Below, one piece after another: positions 1-11,467 of a stretch of 64,000 nt of DNA (positions are counted from its first letter, which is position 1; every line of letters begins with the position of its first letter). The DNA is from Hormiphora californensis (taxonomy: Eukaryota > Ctenophora > Tentaculata > Cydippida > Pleurobrachiidae). Where the stretch lies: NCBI GenBank assembly GCA_020137815.1, contig CM035356.1, positions 2,911,563 through 2,975,562 of the forward strand, given 5' to 3'. The position numbers and the translations under genes are program-made. The notes under the pieces were generated by a model. The model worked only from the letters and a program-made list of their open reading frames with translations. It did not search any database and was not told the DNA's origin.

Positions 1-306
1 GGTGGGGAGTGATTACGAACATTTTTAAAGGGGACCTTCATCGACAGTTTAGTGGGGGGGGGTGTACTAAAATTAGACCAAGGCATTCCTGGTGGCTAGA
101 ATTAGGTTGGTATACGGCATTCCTAAATCCTGACTACGGTAAGAGGAGAAAACAAGAGGAGAAAAACAGAGATGCAATATATTACATTTTCTGTGTAACA
201 TACGTACGTATAATACAGTGTGCGTACGTGCGAAATTCTATGAGTCGCAGACACAAAATGTAGCCTCGGGCGACATAGTAAAATTAGCGGTTAATTGGCT
301 ATTTTA

Positions 307-1105
<799 letters not shown>

Positions 1106-1339
1106 GGACTAGGATATGACAATAGGGGTTAGTTTCTAGTTTCAAATCGATTCATTACATTTGGAAAATTATGAAAATAACTGCAGCTTTTCGTGACGAA
1201 AACTAGTAGGAAGAAATTAGTTTCGTATCAAAGGACGAGCTAGGTTGCCCTGGGCTCCCCAAGCGATGCGAGGGGCAAGAAGACAAAATCAGCATTATAA
1301 CCGGTTCACCAACGGAGCTCAAATAGATTACAAGATTAC

Positions 1340-2123
1340 AATGTAGGATTTTATTATGCCTATAAGTTGTACCTGAAAACTTATAACAAGAGACCGAAGG
1401 TCGAGTGTTATAAGTACAACAATAATGATTCGAGACCACAGGTCGAGGCAGATTCTTGTACTTTAGTGCACGAGCCTGCGAGACCGGTGTTTTTATATTG
1501 ATATTGTTAAGTGCCACTAAGTCTAACTACCTCACGAGCCTGCGAGTGATGTAGTTTTACTTTTTGACCGAGCCTGCGAGGTCTAAAAGTGTAAGAATCT
1601 GGGACATTATTGTTGACGTCAGGTACAACGAAAATAGGCATAATAAAATTGCATTGTAAAATTTTTAAAACAAGAGTGAGAGACAGTTTAGGGCGTAACA
1701 ATAGAACGAATTCATGATAAGGTAGCAGGCAGAGATAAGATAACGCCTGAGATCTATAGGTAAAGAGAGTGAGAGATTAGCGAGAGTGAGAGAGAGATGA
1801 AGAATGTGTGGGTCTGGGAGTTCGTGACTGTTATCTTGATCTCGGTGTTGCAACGGCTTGAGAGTGTGACATAAAGAAAGAGAGAGAGGGAGTTCGTAAA
1901 TGCTTATCTTTCTAACGGTTTTTAAGTGTGACAGAAACAGTGGAGTAAGGACTTCTAAGTGCAGCAGTGTTATAAGTTTTCATGTATCACTGGGGGGTGT
2001 TATAAGTGAAAACTTATAACACTGGGGGGTGTTATAAGTGAAAACTTATAACACTGGGGGGTGTTATAAGTTGTACAAGCAGTGCTACCTAAAGAATTAT
2101 ATTACATCTCAAAATTTTACAAT
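1340..2123. repeat. Dispersed non-autonomous repeat, copy 1
   Basis: A 784-bp sequence that recurs almost unchanged, same orientation, at 42266-43021. Inside are several CGAGCCTGCGAG blocks, two GAGACC..GGTCGAG blocks, a long inverted pair (ACAATGTAGGATTTTATTAT at 1338 against its complement ending at 1657), and near the 3' end three tandem GTGTTATAAGT...ACTTATAACAC palindromes separated by G runs. Copy 1 carries about 29 extra bases near 1484-1512 that copy 2 lacks. No credible coding frame: small open frames are chance. Nature (MITE, satellite-derived or other) is not known to me. Confidence 0.8.
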
Positions 2124-4072
2124 AACAATAATAGCAAGAGTGTTATATTAATTTGCTGTAGCCAGTAGCTAGCGATTGCAGATTAAACTTTAAAGCGTGA
2201 ATTTGGTTCAATCCAATCCAGCGTGATTAACGGTCAACCTAAACGGTATCTGATATATATTCGATAGCACTAACCGATTACCCCAAACATAACCCTAAGG
2301 ACTGACCAGAGTCTGTTTACCAGACTATAACGGGCAGCCCCTCATCTGGTCCGGCTCTTCAGTCTGAACCATTGCCCAATGCTGTTTGAGCTATTACGTG
2401 TTTAATTTATTTAGGTGGACCCACACTAAAACTTTAATTGTAAACTTGTAAACTTGTAAACTTGTAATTATTATTACCTCTAAAATGTATACATTTGTTT
2501 GAGCTAAAAATACTCTTAATTTACACCAAACATTTGCGATTCCAAAGCACTGAGCATTCTTTTCTTCTTTAAGTCCCGATGTTGGCCGCCTTTCTGCTAT
2601 TCTAAGCAGATTTTTATTTCGCTCGCCTGGGGAGCCTTCCCAGCTTGTTTTTTCTTGATTCTTCTTTCTAAAAAACGTACCCCAGATAATAAATAAATAT
2701 AACAATACACTCCCTCACTCACAAACCCCAGACCTAACCCTGACCCTTTGTTAGTCCTAGTGAGTGCTGACAAGTGCCACTCCAAACACCGAACGTTGGG
2801 TCAAAAGAAACACCTGTTTAAAAAATTTTTAAAGTGTGATTTCTAAAAAAATCACATTTCCTCAAAACTTTAAATCACGCGCCGCGCGGCGCCGCAACTG
2901 CATTGTAGTATTGCCATATTTCGCGCGTGCCATTTTAATAGACGCCGCGCTGCACGTTTTTATTCATTTCATTATTATATTTTTACCTTTTTTGCTTGTT
3001 TTTTGCTTTGATCATGTCAAGTTTTTGACTTGAGTCGCCTGACACTTTGAAAAATGCTGCCTTGTCCTATCGGGGGCCAGCAACGTTTGCCAACCTGACA
3101 CTGTGCTCCTGCACGTAACACATTTCTAGAATAAAAAACAATTAAATTCAATTTTTGACTTCAAAGTTTCTTTGATCATGGCGGTTTTGCTTGAAAAGGG
3201 TCAGCAGCGGCCAGCGTTTGCCAAGGGTTTTGCGTGCTAAAAAGTGTTTAGGTGTAAAGCTATGAAAGCACGCTCGATCTCTGATTGATTAATCTTGTGA
3301 GTCTTCTTACTGTATGCCTGATGGACACTTTTTAAATGTAACCTTACAAGTTACAAATGTAATACTTACAGCTTATCCAGCTTACTGAATGCAGAATTTT
3401 CAAATGAGCGTCTTGGGTAAAAGTATTTTGTTACACATATTCATTCCTGGTGTCTGGTATTTATGCCAGGCCATGTCTCCTAGTGGCAAAATGTAAAACG
3501 AATCCCAAACAACAGAATAATTTACTTGTATAAAACATTATTTAAGTCTGACATTGAACTAAACAAACTTCAAATCTAAATAATTTAAAAATCAAGTCTC
3601 TCAATAGCTGAGCTTTATTATCGGATGCAGTTTAACTTATTTAACTTCCTATCTCGCCCACCTCTGGGTGCTACACAGTCCTCCTTCTTTCTCTCTCTCC
3701 ATTATTCTGTTGTATAAACACTTCTGTTCTCAACTGCTTGTTACATATGTCCTTTCTTGTCGTCTACTCGTTTGTGTTTCTTTAACCTGTGGAAAAATCA
3801 GTTAGTTTATATATATAGTTGTGATCTTATTGGTTTTGTTTCGACTTTTACTAGTCCGGATTTCACCTATTCGTCAACTTTTACATTTCAATCATGCACA
3901 CACAACACACTATCAACTGTACTACAGTGTACATAGAAATGTACACAGTGTATGTACGATTTCCTGCATGATTGAATTTCACACACTTAGTACTAGATGT
4001 ATTAACTACATTGTAGTTTGAAAATGTTAGTTCGACATGTTCTAAATTGTGATCCCTACCTATAATTCCTAC
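2124..4072. other. Intergenic stretch between repeat copy 1 and the tetraspanin
   Basis: No recognisable coding exon on either strand. It holds a short CTTGTAAA direct repeat near 2441-2468 and a GC-rich palindromic spot GCGCCGCGCGGCGCCGC at about 2880. Possible distal regulatory sequence cannot be judged by eye. Confidence 0.5.
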
Positions 4073-6683
4073 CTAATCGTGGTCCTTGATACAACAAAGA
4101 CAGCAACTGAAAAGCAGACAGATCAACTGAAGGACGAAGGCAGACATCATAATTCCTGCAATTGCGTTCGTCCACTCATTCATAAAGTCCCTGATCTTCG
4201 ATTGGCAACCCTGTGAAAGTTTTAATTAAGAATCCAGAACCAAAAGTATGTGTGACGGAATTGTGTATCAGTTCTGTGTTCATTGTACCTGAGTGTAGAA
4301 CTTTTGAGCTACCACCGTTTCGTTTTTAGTCAAGTCAACGTTTTCCCCACAGTCTGCCTTCTCTTCCTTACAGCACGAGTCGGGCAGATACTGAAACACA
4401 CATCCCAGATTATTCATTTGTCTGGTTAGTCCATAATTGAAAGTTGACAATACATCACGTTTCACACATGTTTGGAGAGCTATAAAAGTCCATAGAAAGT
4501 TCCTTTTGTATCTCATCCAATCTCCATGTTACTTACTACTTTGTTATTGAGTGTTTCCGCCCAAGTGAAAGAAATACTGGCATTAGCCCAATCTTTGTAT
4601 CCATATTGCCCACAACAGGACAGTCCCTGCTGGAAGAGATCAACCGCGTCTGTGATTGTTGTGACACTGGTGTCATTCCCTCCATAGGCAAAGAACACAT
4701 CTCCCACCGTCTCGTTTAGTTTCAGTTTCTCTTCCAGCTGTTCTGCTGTTCCGGTGTAGTAGAAGAGGAAGCCACCTCCGACACCCTCCGCGACAATCAG
4801 TAGGACCAGGAAAATGGAATGCTAAGAGGAGAGATGGGGGTGTGTTTAATCGCAAATAATCCTGTTGTTAATTGATTGATGAAAAGCAGCAACGGCGAAA
4901 CACGCCAAGGAAACTTTATAACTATTTAATGGTCAAATTCACTATCTAAGAGACTTGAGATACTACAATTTACCATGATAAGACATGCGGTGGTGCCCTG
5001 GACACATGCTCCACAGACACCAGTCACCCCTACAATCAGCAACATTAGTCCCAGACACAGAGTTCCAAATGTGATAAACATGGCCCTGTTAGGAGGTTAG
5101 TAAGTCAATAGAGGGATCTATAAATGTATTTATTATTTAATTCTAATTTAGACAGCATAATAAGTATCTTCTTCGATGAAAGGGATGTAGCTCAAGCGGC
5201 TACGTTTCCCAGCAGATCAACTATCATGTAACTTACGCTTGTCCGAAGATCTCTCTCATCTCACTGTAGTGGACGGCGGCGAACACACCAACCACTGTCA
5301 TGACCAGGGCCAGTAACTGAAATATTATCAGCTGTTAGTTACAAAGGAAAAGAGCAAGTTTAGAGTAACAAGCTCTTCAAACCCGCAAGGTTCCTTTCTA
5401 GCCTGTTAGTTACATACCGCGCGGCCCAAAAAAAACTAAGGGTACGTTGGCCTTCTTTTCTCCCAGAAGTTTAATTTCGATCACTCTGATATTTTGTCAC
5501 AATATTTGTATGGTTACTCATTCGAGGAATCCGGAGTTTCAAAACATAAAAGTGTGAAGTTCATGAATGAACCCAATTTCTCGTTTTTCGGGTTTTTCCA
5601 CGTTTTCTCATGGTTAAATTCGATTTTATTCTTAAAAATAGCAACCATGCATTAGAGTAAACAATAATAAATGGCAATCCGAGTTTTTATTAAAAATGAA
5701 TCAAGTTTAGTTGGTGAAATAAATGATTAAAAAACGGTCATTTTTACCAAACATCGATTTTAACCCGTTTTGACAAGAAATTGGTAAATTCAGGCGCTAA
5801 AAATTCGTACGGCCATTACACTTGATCGATATTGATGTTAGCTAGAATTTCGGCTCTCTATCTAAAAATTCATTTTTATGACTGGAATGAATCCTAAATG
5901 AACTTGAAAACAAAAAAGGTATTCCAAACCGGAATTTCACAGTCGCCTTTGGGTAACGATTTCCTTTCAAACGCGACTAATTTTAGCTCAATTGGACTAC
6001 CACAAGAGACACAGTGGCCACTTTTCCGACACTAGGTCTGGTCAAGTGACCCCTATTGGACCGCTAGCGTCATTACTAAGTGCCAATAAGCAGGTGTAAC
6101 GGTCGCGTATCACGTATCACATCTGCTAATTAGGACGGTATACCGATACAGCGTCCGTTAGAATGTAAGTTCTCTTGCTAACACGTCATAATTTGATGGG
6201 GATCACATGACCCAACCTAGGCTAGGTTAACTGGTCACTGTGATTTTTGTGGTGATCCAATTAAGCTCAAACTGGTCGCGTTCGAAAGAAAATCGATAGC
6301 CAAACAAATTTGTAAAACTTTGGTACCAAAATATGGTCCCGTTTTGGCGTTCATTAAATGTTCATTCGGGCGGAAAAAATGAATTTTCATCCAGAGGGCT
6401 GAAACTCCGGATTCCTCGAATGAGTAACCATACAAATATTGTGGCAAAATATCAGGGTGATAGAAATTAAATTTCTAGGAGAAAAGAAGGCCAACGTACC
6501 CTTAGTTTTTTTGGGCCGCGCGGTATTTGAGGCAGTATGTTAAATTGTGCCCCTGGCTATACCTGAAGTGTACAATTACCCAGTCTCATAATATAATGAT
6601 TCTCCACACGGAGCTCTACTCACGGTGATCAAGAAGTTCACCACAAAGAGGATGAGCCTCATAATGGCTGTTCCGCAACCCAT
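4073..6683 (-). CDS. Tetraspanin
   Basis: Exons on the minus strand: 6683-6624 (MGCGTAIMRLILFVVNFLIT, TM1 start), 5316-5237, 5085-4974 (TM2: MFITFGTLCLGLMLLIVGV), 4821 to about 4529 (TM3 and first half of the large loop with the LSCCGQYGYKDW motif), about 4480-4289 (PDSCC, further loop cysteines) and 4210-4073 (TM4, ending LFSCCLCCIKDHD). The CCG motif, the later PxSCC and membrane-proximal cysteines define the family: four-pass membrane organisers of adhesion and receptor complexes. Length is about 290 residues, normal for the family. The junction near 4530-4480 would be an intron of only about 45-50 bp and is the least certain. Intron 1 holds a 1.1 kb transposon. Start chosen from the typical short cytosolic N terminus. 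The gene is head-to-head with the ammonium transporter. Confidence 0.88.
5417..6523. mobile_element. TA-flanked transposon with ~124-bp terminal inverted repeats
   Basis: The sequence from 5417 (CCGCGCGGCCCAAAAAAAAC) to about 5541 is repeated in inverted form at 6400-6523 (ending GTTTTTTTGGGCCGCGCGG) with few mismatches. TA dinucleotides lie directly outside both ends (5415-5416, 6524-6525), the target-site signature of Tc1/mariner-type insertion. The interior of about 860 bp has no transposase-like frame, so it is probably non-autonomous. It sits in intron 1 of the tetraspanin, well away from the splice sites. Confidence 0.82.
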
Positions 6684-7178
6684 ATCTCTATCTTAATGTA
6701 TCTATCTGTTTTTAGTTCTTAGTGTATCTCTGTTTTCTTATCTCTATCTTAGTAATCTCTGTTTTTCTTGAGACACGTCTATCTTAGTATTCTCTGTTTT
6801 CTTCAAAAATTGGTTCTTGAGACACGTTGTGTAGTTGACTCTCTGTAAAGTGTGTTCCGACGCTCCAACTGAGCGTGTTGTGTGTATAGATTTGCAGGAA
6901 ACGCAACGTATAGAAACAAAATAGGGGCAAATTCTTGTTATAAGGTAACAAGGGGGGTCTGAAAATAGAGGTAGTCACGTGACCCCCATTACCATGGTAA
7001 CAGGAAGTCACGTGGTGGGAATACTGCTTCCTGATTGGCTGGCCACTGGATGGAAATTGTGTCAGCCAATCTGAAAAGAGGGAGGGTATCATGCTTGTAT
7101 AGATAATAAATCAGGGATAAAAATTTAACAGCTGCTGAGCTTCTTACCAATTATAGTCCCCCTGATATAGGATCAGAC
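6684..7178. promoter_or_regulatory. Shared intergenic region between divergent tetraspanin and ammonium transporter
   Basis: About 495 bp separate the two start codons, which point away from each other. It contains a GTTACCATGGTAAC-like palindrome (CCATTACCATGGTAAC at about 6986), two CACGTG E-boxes (near 6976 and 7011) and a CCAAT-type CAGCCAATC at about 7064. A bidirectional promoter is inferred from arrangement only. Confidence 0.45.
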
Positions 7179-7359
7179 ATGTCGGGGGAGATCATATCTC
7201 TTGTGATAGATGGGCAGGAGCAAGATCTCAGCTGGATTGAACTGGCTGAACGGTTGAACAGAACCGGTCACGTTACCGCTGCTTCTGAGAATTGGCTGGT
7301 TGTGCGTGCGGTTCAGGTAACCAACAATTAGACAGACAGACAGACATACAGACAGACAT

Positions 7360-7457
<98 letters not shown>

Positions 7458-7466
7458 TGACTGACT

Positions 7467-7530
<64 letters not shown>

Positions 7531-10500
7531 TGTCATTCAATCTGATATATCAACTCTCTCTGTGTTTCAGATATTCCTAGTTCAGATAGGAATGTTGATG
7601 TTGGAAATAGGCTCTGTCAGCGCTAAGAATACCAAATCCATGATTATTAAGAACATTACCAATGCAAGCGTTGCTGCCATCTGTTTTTATCTACTAGGGT
7701 AAGTGTAGACATTGTTACTCAACAACCGTTACATTGGTTACCATGGTAACCTAGATAAGGAGAGTGTTTCGCCGGAAAATTCACCAATTGTGCGGATTGT
7801 TTAGAACACCTGATATACCGTACCGTATGCACTATGCAGGTATGGGTTCAGTTTCGGGGACCAGGGAGACGAGTTCATTGGATGGGGTGGATTTGCGACA
7901 AAGGGAGAGATGTTTAATGTTAACCAGAGTTACCATCTTGCTCACATGTTCTACAACTTTTGCCTTCTCAACCTAGTTCCCACTATTGCCTCAGGTAAGT
8001 AGACCCATATCTGATGCTTCGTTAATCGTTACGAAGTCGACCCTAATACGTTATGTGCTCGCGTGTTGAGGGGTAATTTTGCTACCAATATGATGCCGTG
8101 TATTTGGAAGTTTCCCTGAACACAATATATTTCCATTGTAACACATTCTAACAGTAGCTAAAGTCGAATTTTTTAATCAAGGGACAGGGGCCGCGCATTC
8201 AGAGGGGTCGCGCGGCTTTGTATTTGCGGTGATAATCGAGATCAAGTTCCTGGCAATCTTAAGACTTGAACCCGGAAGCGTTGGAAAGATAATTTTAAGA
8301 CCTTTTCAACGCAACCAAGACCAAGTCTTTATCTTATCAGGAACAGGAGATATGAGCGAAGATGTTTAGCACGCGCAAAAAGACTTTTGTAAATGTGCGG
8401 CCCCTGTCCCTTGATTAAAAAATTCGACTATAATATTCTGCAGGTTCACTAAGTGAGAGAACCAATGTCGTTGCATATTTTGTCCTGACCCTGTTTATAT
8501 CGACCCTGGTGACTCCCATCCAAATGCACTGGATATGGAGTAAGGAAGGGTGGGCAAGCTACCAGACTAGATATCTCCTCGATACGGGGGCTCTTGATTA
8601 TGCAGGTATTATTATAGCCTATAATTTATAGGCAATGATGTTTTCAAATTTAAAATATCATTCACCCGAAATGTTATCACTGCAACGATCTATAACAGTT
8701 CATTAGATCGGCACCTTGTGCCCCGAATTTCCCGTCCTAATAATCCCCTCCTAGGATCCTGTGTGATACATGTGAGTGGTGGAGTGATGGCCCTTATTGG
8801 CGCCATTGTAGTTGGTCCCCGGAAAGGACGGTTCGAGGGAGAAAGTAAGTTTTCAGAATACAATTGTTTGTTTTTTATTTTCAATTAAACTCCTAATTTT
8901 TTACCTATACCGTGAAATATCCATTTTCCCTTTACAGAAGCGAGCATCAGAATGCCATTGCAAAATGTGACCTACTCTGCGCTTGGGGCGTTTTTCATTT
9001 GGTCAGGATTCTATGGCATCAATATGGGGGCTCTCCTAACATTCCAAGGTAATCATGCCTCATTGTAACCAAGGTAACCAATATCATGGTAACCAATGTA
9101 ACGGTGATCGTGATAACCAAAGTAACGATTATCATGGTAACCAAACAGTAACCATTGTCATGATAACATTTTGCAAACAAGTATTGCCATTGTTTAAAGT
9201 GTGGTCCATGGCTGATAGTAACAGTTCAACAATGCTACAGGTGATACGGCAGGACCTCTCGGCAGGATTGCAGTTAACACAACAATCAGCGCCACAGCCG
9301 CCTCCCTCGTCGTCACCATCCTAGGTAGGGAATAACACCATATATGGGCATCACGTGATACACAACACTATATATGGGCATCACGTGATATAAAACACCA
9401 TATATGGGCATCAGGTGATACACACCGTATATAGCAGGCATCCACAACAAACAGAAACCTCCCTAGCACGGATCAAGGAAGGCACAATTGAACCGTATAG
9501 CATTGTGAATGGTATCTGTACCGGTTTGGTAGGAAGTAGCGCTGGGTGTGCTACCATGACAACAGAGGGAGCCCTAGCAACAGGAATTCTAGCTGGTATC
9601 TTCTATTTTGGTATCTCACGACTTTTATGTCAAGGTAAATTTTGAAACTTGCCATTTATCAGCCAATTTTGGGCTCTTTGGAAAGAAGATCAGTATAGAT
9701 CGAGCTCTTCCCAAAAACTCGAACTATAATAGAGTTCTTTGACTTGATTTTCAAATACTATTTACTACCCAATGACATGTTAAATATACACCTTTCTGAC
9801 CCTGCAGTACGTGTGGATGATGTCTCCGACGTGTCTCCCATTCATATTGGAGGAGGGCTTGCTGGGATTCTGACCGCTGCTGTCTTCACTACAACGGAAA
9901 CATACGCTCTTGCAGGTGATATATGGTGATCAATAAAGTCGGATTTTTTGAAGTTGTTCCTTTTCTAAGCTTCCATATAATTGACCTACCTTCTACGTTA
10001 CAGTGTTAGATTCGGGTGACAACACACCCTGTGGACTACTCTACACTTGTAATGGACTGGGGTGGAGACTATTCTTTGCAAACCTTGCATTCCTAGTCAC
10101 TGTTGTCGGTTAGTATTAAAAGAGATCCCCTTTTATTGTTTCATATAAGTCATAAGACTGTCCACTCTGCACCGGGCCGAAGGCTATGTGAGGCAGTGTG
10201 TGCGATGTTATAGTCAGAACCTGACAACTCCTTCAATGCTCATATTAAGAGTCATAATGTTAGCAGCTTGATTGGCACATTTCCAAGTTTTCACCCACTC
10301 ACTGGTTGCTATGATACCACTCACTGGTTGCTATGATACCACTCACTGGTTGCTATGATACCACTCACTGGTTGCTATGATACCAAATACTATTTCAGCG
10401 TGGTCGACACTAGCGGGACTGGGGATATTCCTGCCCCTCAGCGTTATGGGTTTACTGCGAGTTGATAAGATGACTGAGGATGTCGGCCTGGACTTTTTTA

Positions 10501-10550
10501 CCATTACTGCCGTGGAAACTATTGACCAGTTCTCAAAACGGAAACTTTGA
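7179..10550 (+). CDS. AMT: Ammonium transporter (Amt family)
   Basis: Eleven exons chain with compatible phase: 7179-7316, 7571-7698, 7840-7994, 8444-8605, 8755-8844, 8938-9048, 9241-9324, 9467-9634, 9808-9915, 10004-10108 and 10399-10550, giving 1,401 nt and 466 residues with one stop. Family marks include the N-terminal [30 protein letters not shown] followed by the pore histidine in [25 protein letters not shown], and [13 protein letters not shown] carrying the second pore histidine. It is the Amt/AmtB type rather than the Rh type. These are 11-helix trimeric plasma-membrane channels for ammonium/ammonia. Introns contain a CAGA microsatellite, a hairpin repeat, a 270-bp MITE and two minisatellites. 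No disruption seen; length is normal. Confidence 0.95.
7331..7526. repeat. (CAGA)n tetranucleotide microsatellite
   Basis: About 196 bp of CAGA repeat with a few interruptions (GACATACAGACATACAAACA near the start, ACTGACTGACTG near the middle), inside intron 1 of the ammonium transporter. Confidence 0.95.
8024..8088. repeat. Short hairpin repeat, copy 1
   Basis: Arms at about 8024-8043 and 8069-8088 pair as an imperfect 20-bp stem. The same stem, consensus TTGGTAACGAAATTACCCCT, occurs at 28733-28803 and 31530-31603. Located in intron 3 of the ammonium transporter. Confidence 0.65.
8161..8430. mobile_element. 270-bp MITE with AGTCGAATTTTTTAATC inverted repeats
   Basis: Terminal inverted repeats of about 38 bp (AAGTCGAATTTTTTAATCAA at 8161, its complement ending at 8430) with TA on both outer sides (8159-8160 and 8431-8432). 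The interior has no coding capacity. Its right end lies only about 13 bases before exon 4 of the ammonium transporter, so the branch point or polypyrimidine tract of that intron may come from the element. Related termini occur at 54492 and, as a lone end, near 9935. Confidence 0.8.
9338..9433. repeat. Imperfect ~32-bp tandem repeat in an ammonium transporter intron
   Basis: Three to four copies of a unit containing ACACCATATATGGGCATCA followed by CGTGATA, within intron 7. Confidence 0.8.
10296..10383. repeat. 22-bp minisatellite, four copies
   Basis: Four exact copies of a 22-bp unit beginning CACTCACTGGTTGCTATGAT in the last intron of the ammonium transporter, ending 15 bp before the last exon. 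Confidence 0.93.
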
Positions 10551-11100
10551 TTGTTAATTTAATATATTCTATTACAATGAAGCCCTAAATCGAAACTTTG
10601 CCTCGACACGGGCCCAGAGAAGTTGAGTTTTCAGACTTTTCTACTTTTCTACTTGATCAAGCTTGATTTAGACAATTTAATTTATTGATGCAAAGTTAAG
10701 AGACAACTTTGTTTTACTCGATGAGCACGTCTTAAGCACGTGTGTAACCGCTCAGATGACCTCTCGAAGTGTCAGTTCTGCTGCCCTGTGAGACAAGGGC
10801 GGAATACACATCGCATAACATATAGGGGTCCTAATGAATTAAATTATTTTCATGAACTTCTCTTTTCAATCACCGTGTTTGAAATCGGTAGGCAATGGCT
10901 GAAGTAGTGATTGCTGTTTCTTGCTTCCCTTAAATATTAACAGATCACTCTTCGATTTCTCCTCCTACTTCAGCTATTGCCAAACTTCTCTCAATTCCCA
11001 AAAAGCACTAAATAAGTGTGCCCTGACAAATCAAAACACTCTAAATGCAGGCAATAAAACATTTCAAATCTGAATCACACTACATCAAGCTTGTACATAT
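10551..11100. other. Tail-to-tail intergenic region (ammonium transporter / giant mucin)
   Basis: The two genes converge here, with 550 bp between stop codons. An AATAAA on the minus strand at 10686-10681 could serve the mucin mRNA, and a plus-strand AATAAA near 11050 could serve the transporter, so the 3' UTRs may overlap. No coding exon seen. Confidence 0.45.
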
Positions 11101-11467
11101 CTAATAAACAGATCTAATTAGCCGTCTTAGAAGACTCTCTCGCATGCTTGGTGGTTCGGTAAGGCTGTGGTCCTCTTTACATGGCTCACAACTACACGTT
11201 TCAATATCGTCATAGAGAACTTGCTTCATTGATCCATCCTCGCACTTAACCTGGGGAAAGAAATTAGTGAATCACGTGGCACCTAGAACTATCAGTTAAT
11301 GCAATACCAACGACATCAAGATACAGAGAAACGAGGCTTTCCAAAGGATTCAAAGGGTTCAATTAGTGTTTCTGCATCGGTAAAATAGGTAAAATACGAG
11401 AAGATCTGATTACCTGTACCGGTCGTGTGGTGACGGTGGGTTGACAGCACTTGCACTGGCTTTGTAC
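11101..11467 (-). other. Mucin C-terminal cystine knot (last two exons)
   Basis: Exons 11467-11414 ([17 protein letters not shown]) and 11250-11101 ([20 protein letters not shown] with CEPC, then a basic tail RRLIRSVY and stop) complete the knot begun at the end of the giant exon. Spacing CxCC...C...CxC..C matches CTCK domains of VWF, MUC2 and SCO-spondin, which dimerise these proteins through the C terminus. Confidence 0.88.

Noticed and set aside
6235-6447. 70-codon minus-strand frame
   Set aside because: Lies largely in the right inverted repeat of the tetraspanin-intron transposon and has no transposase motif.
7273-7540. [12 protein letters not shown] open frames
   Set aside because: Translation of the CAGA microsatellite in the ammonium transporter intron.
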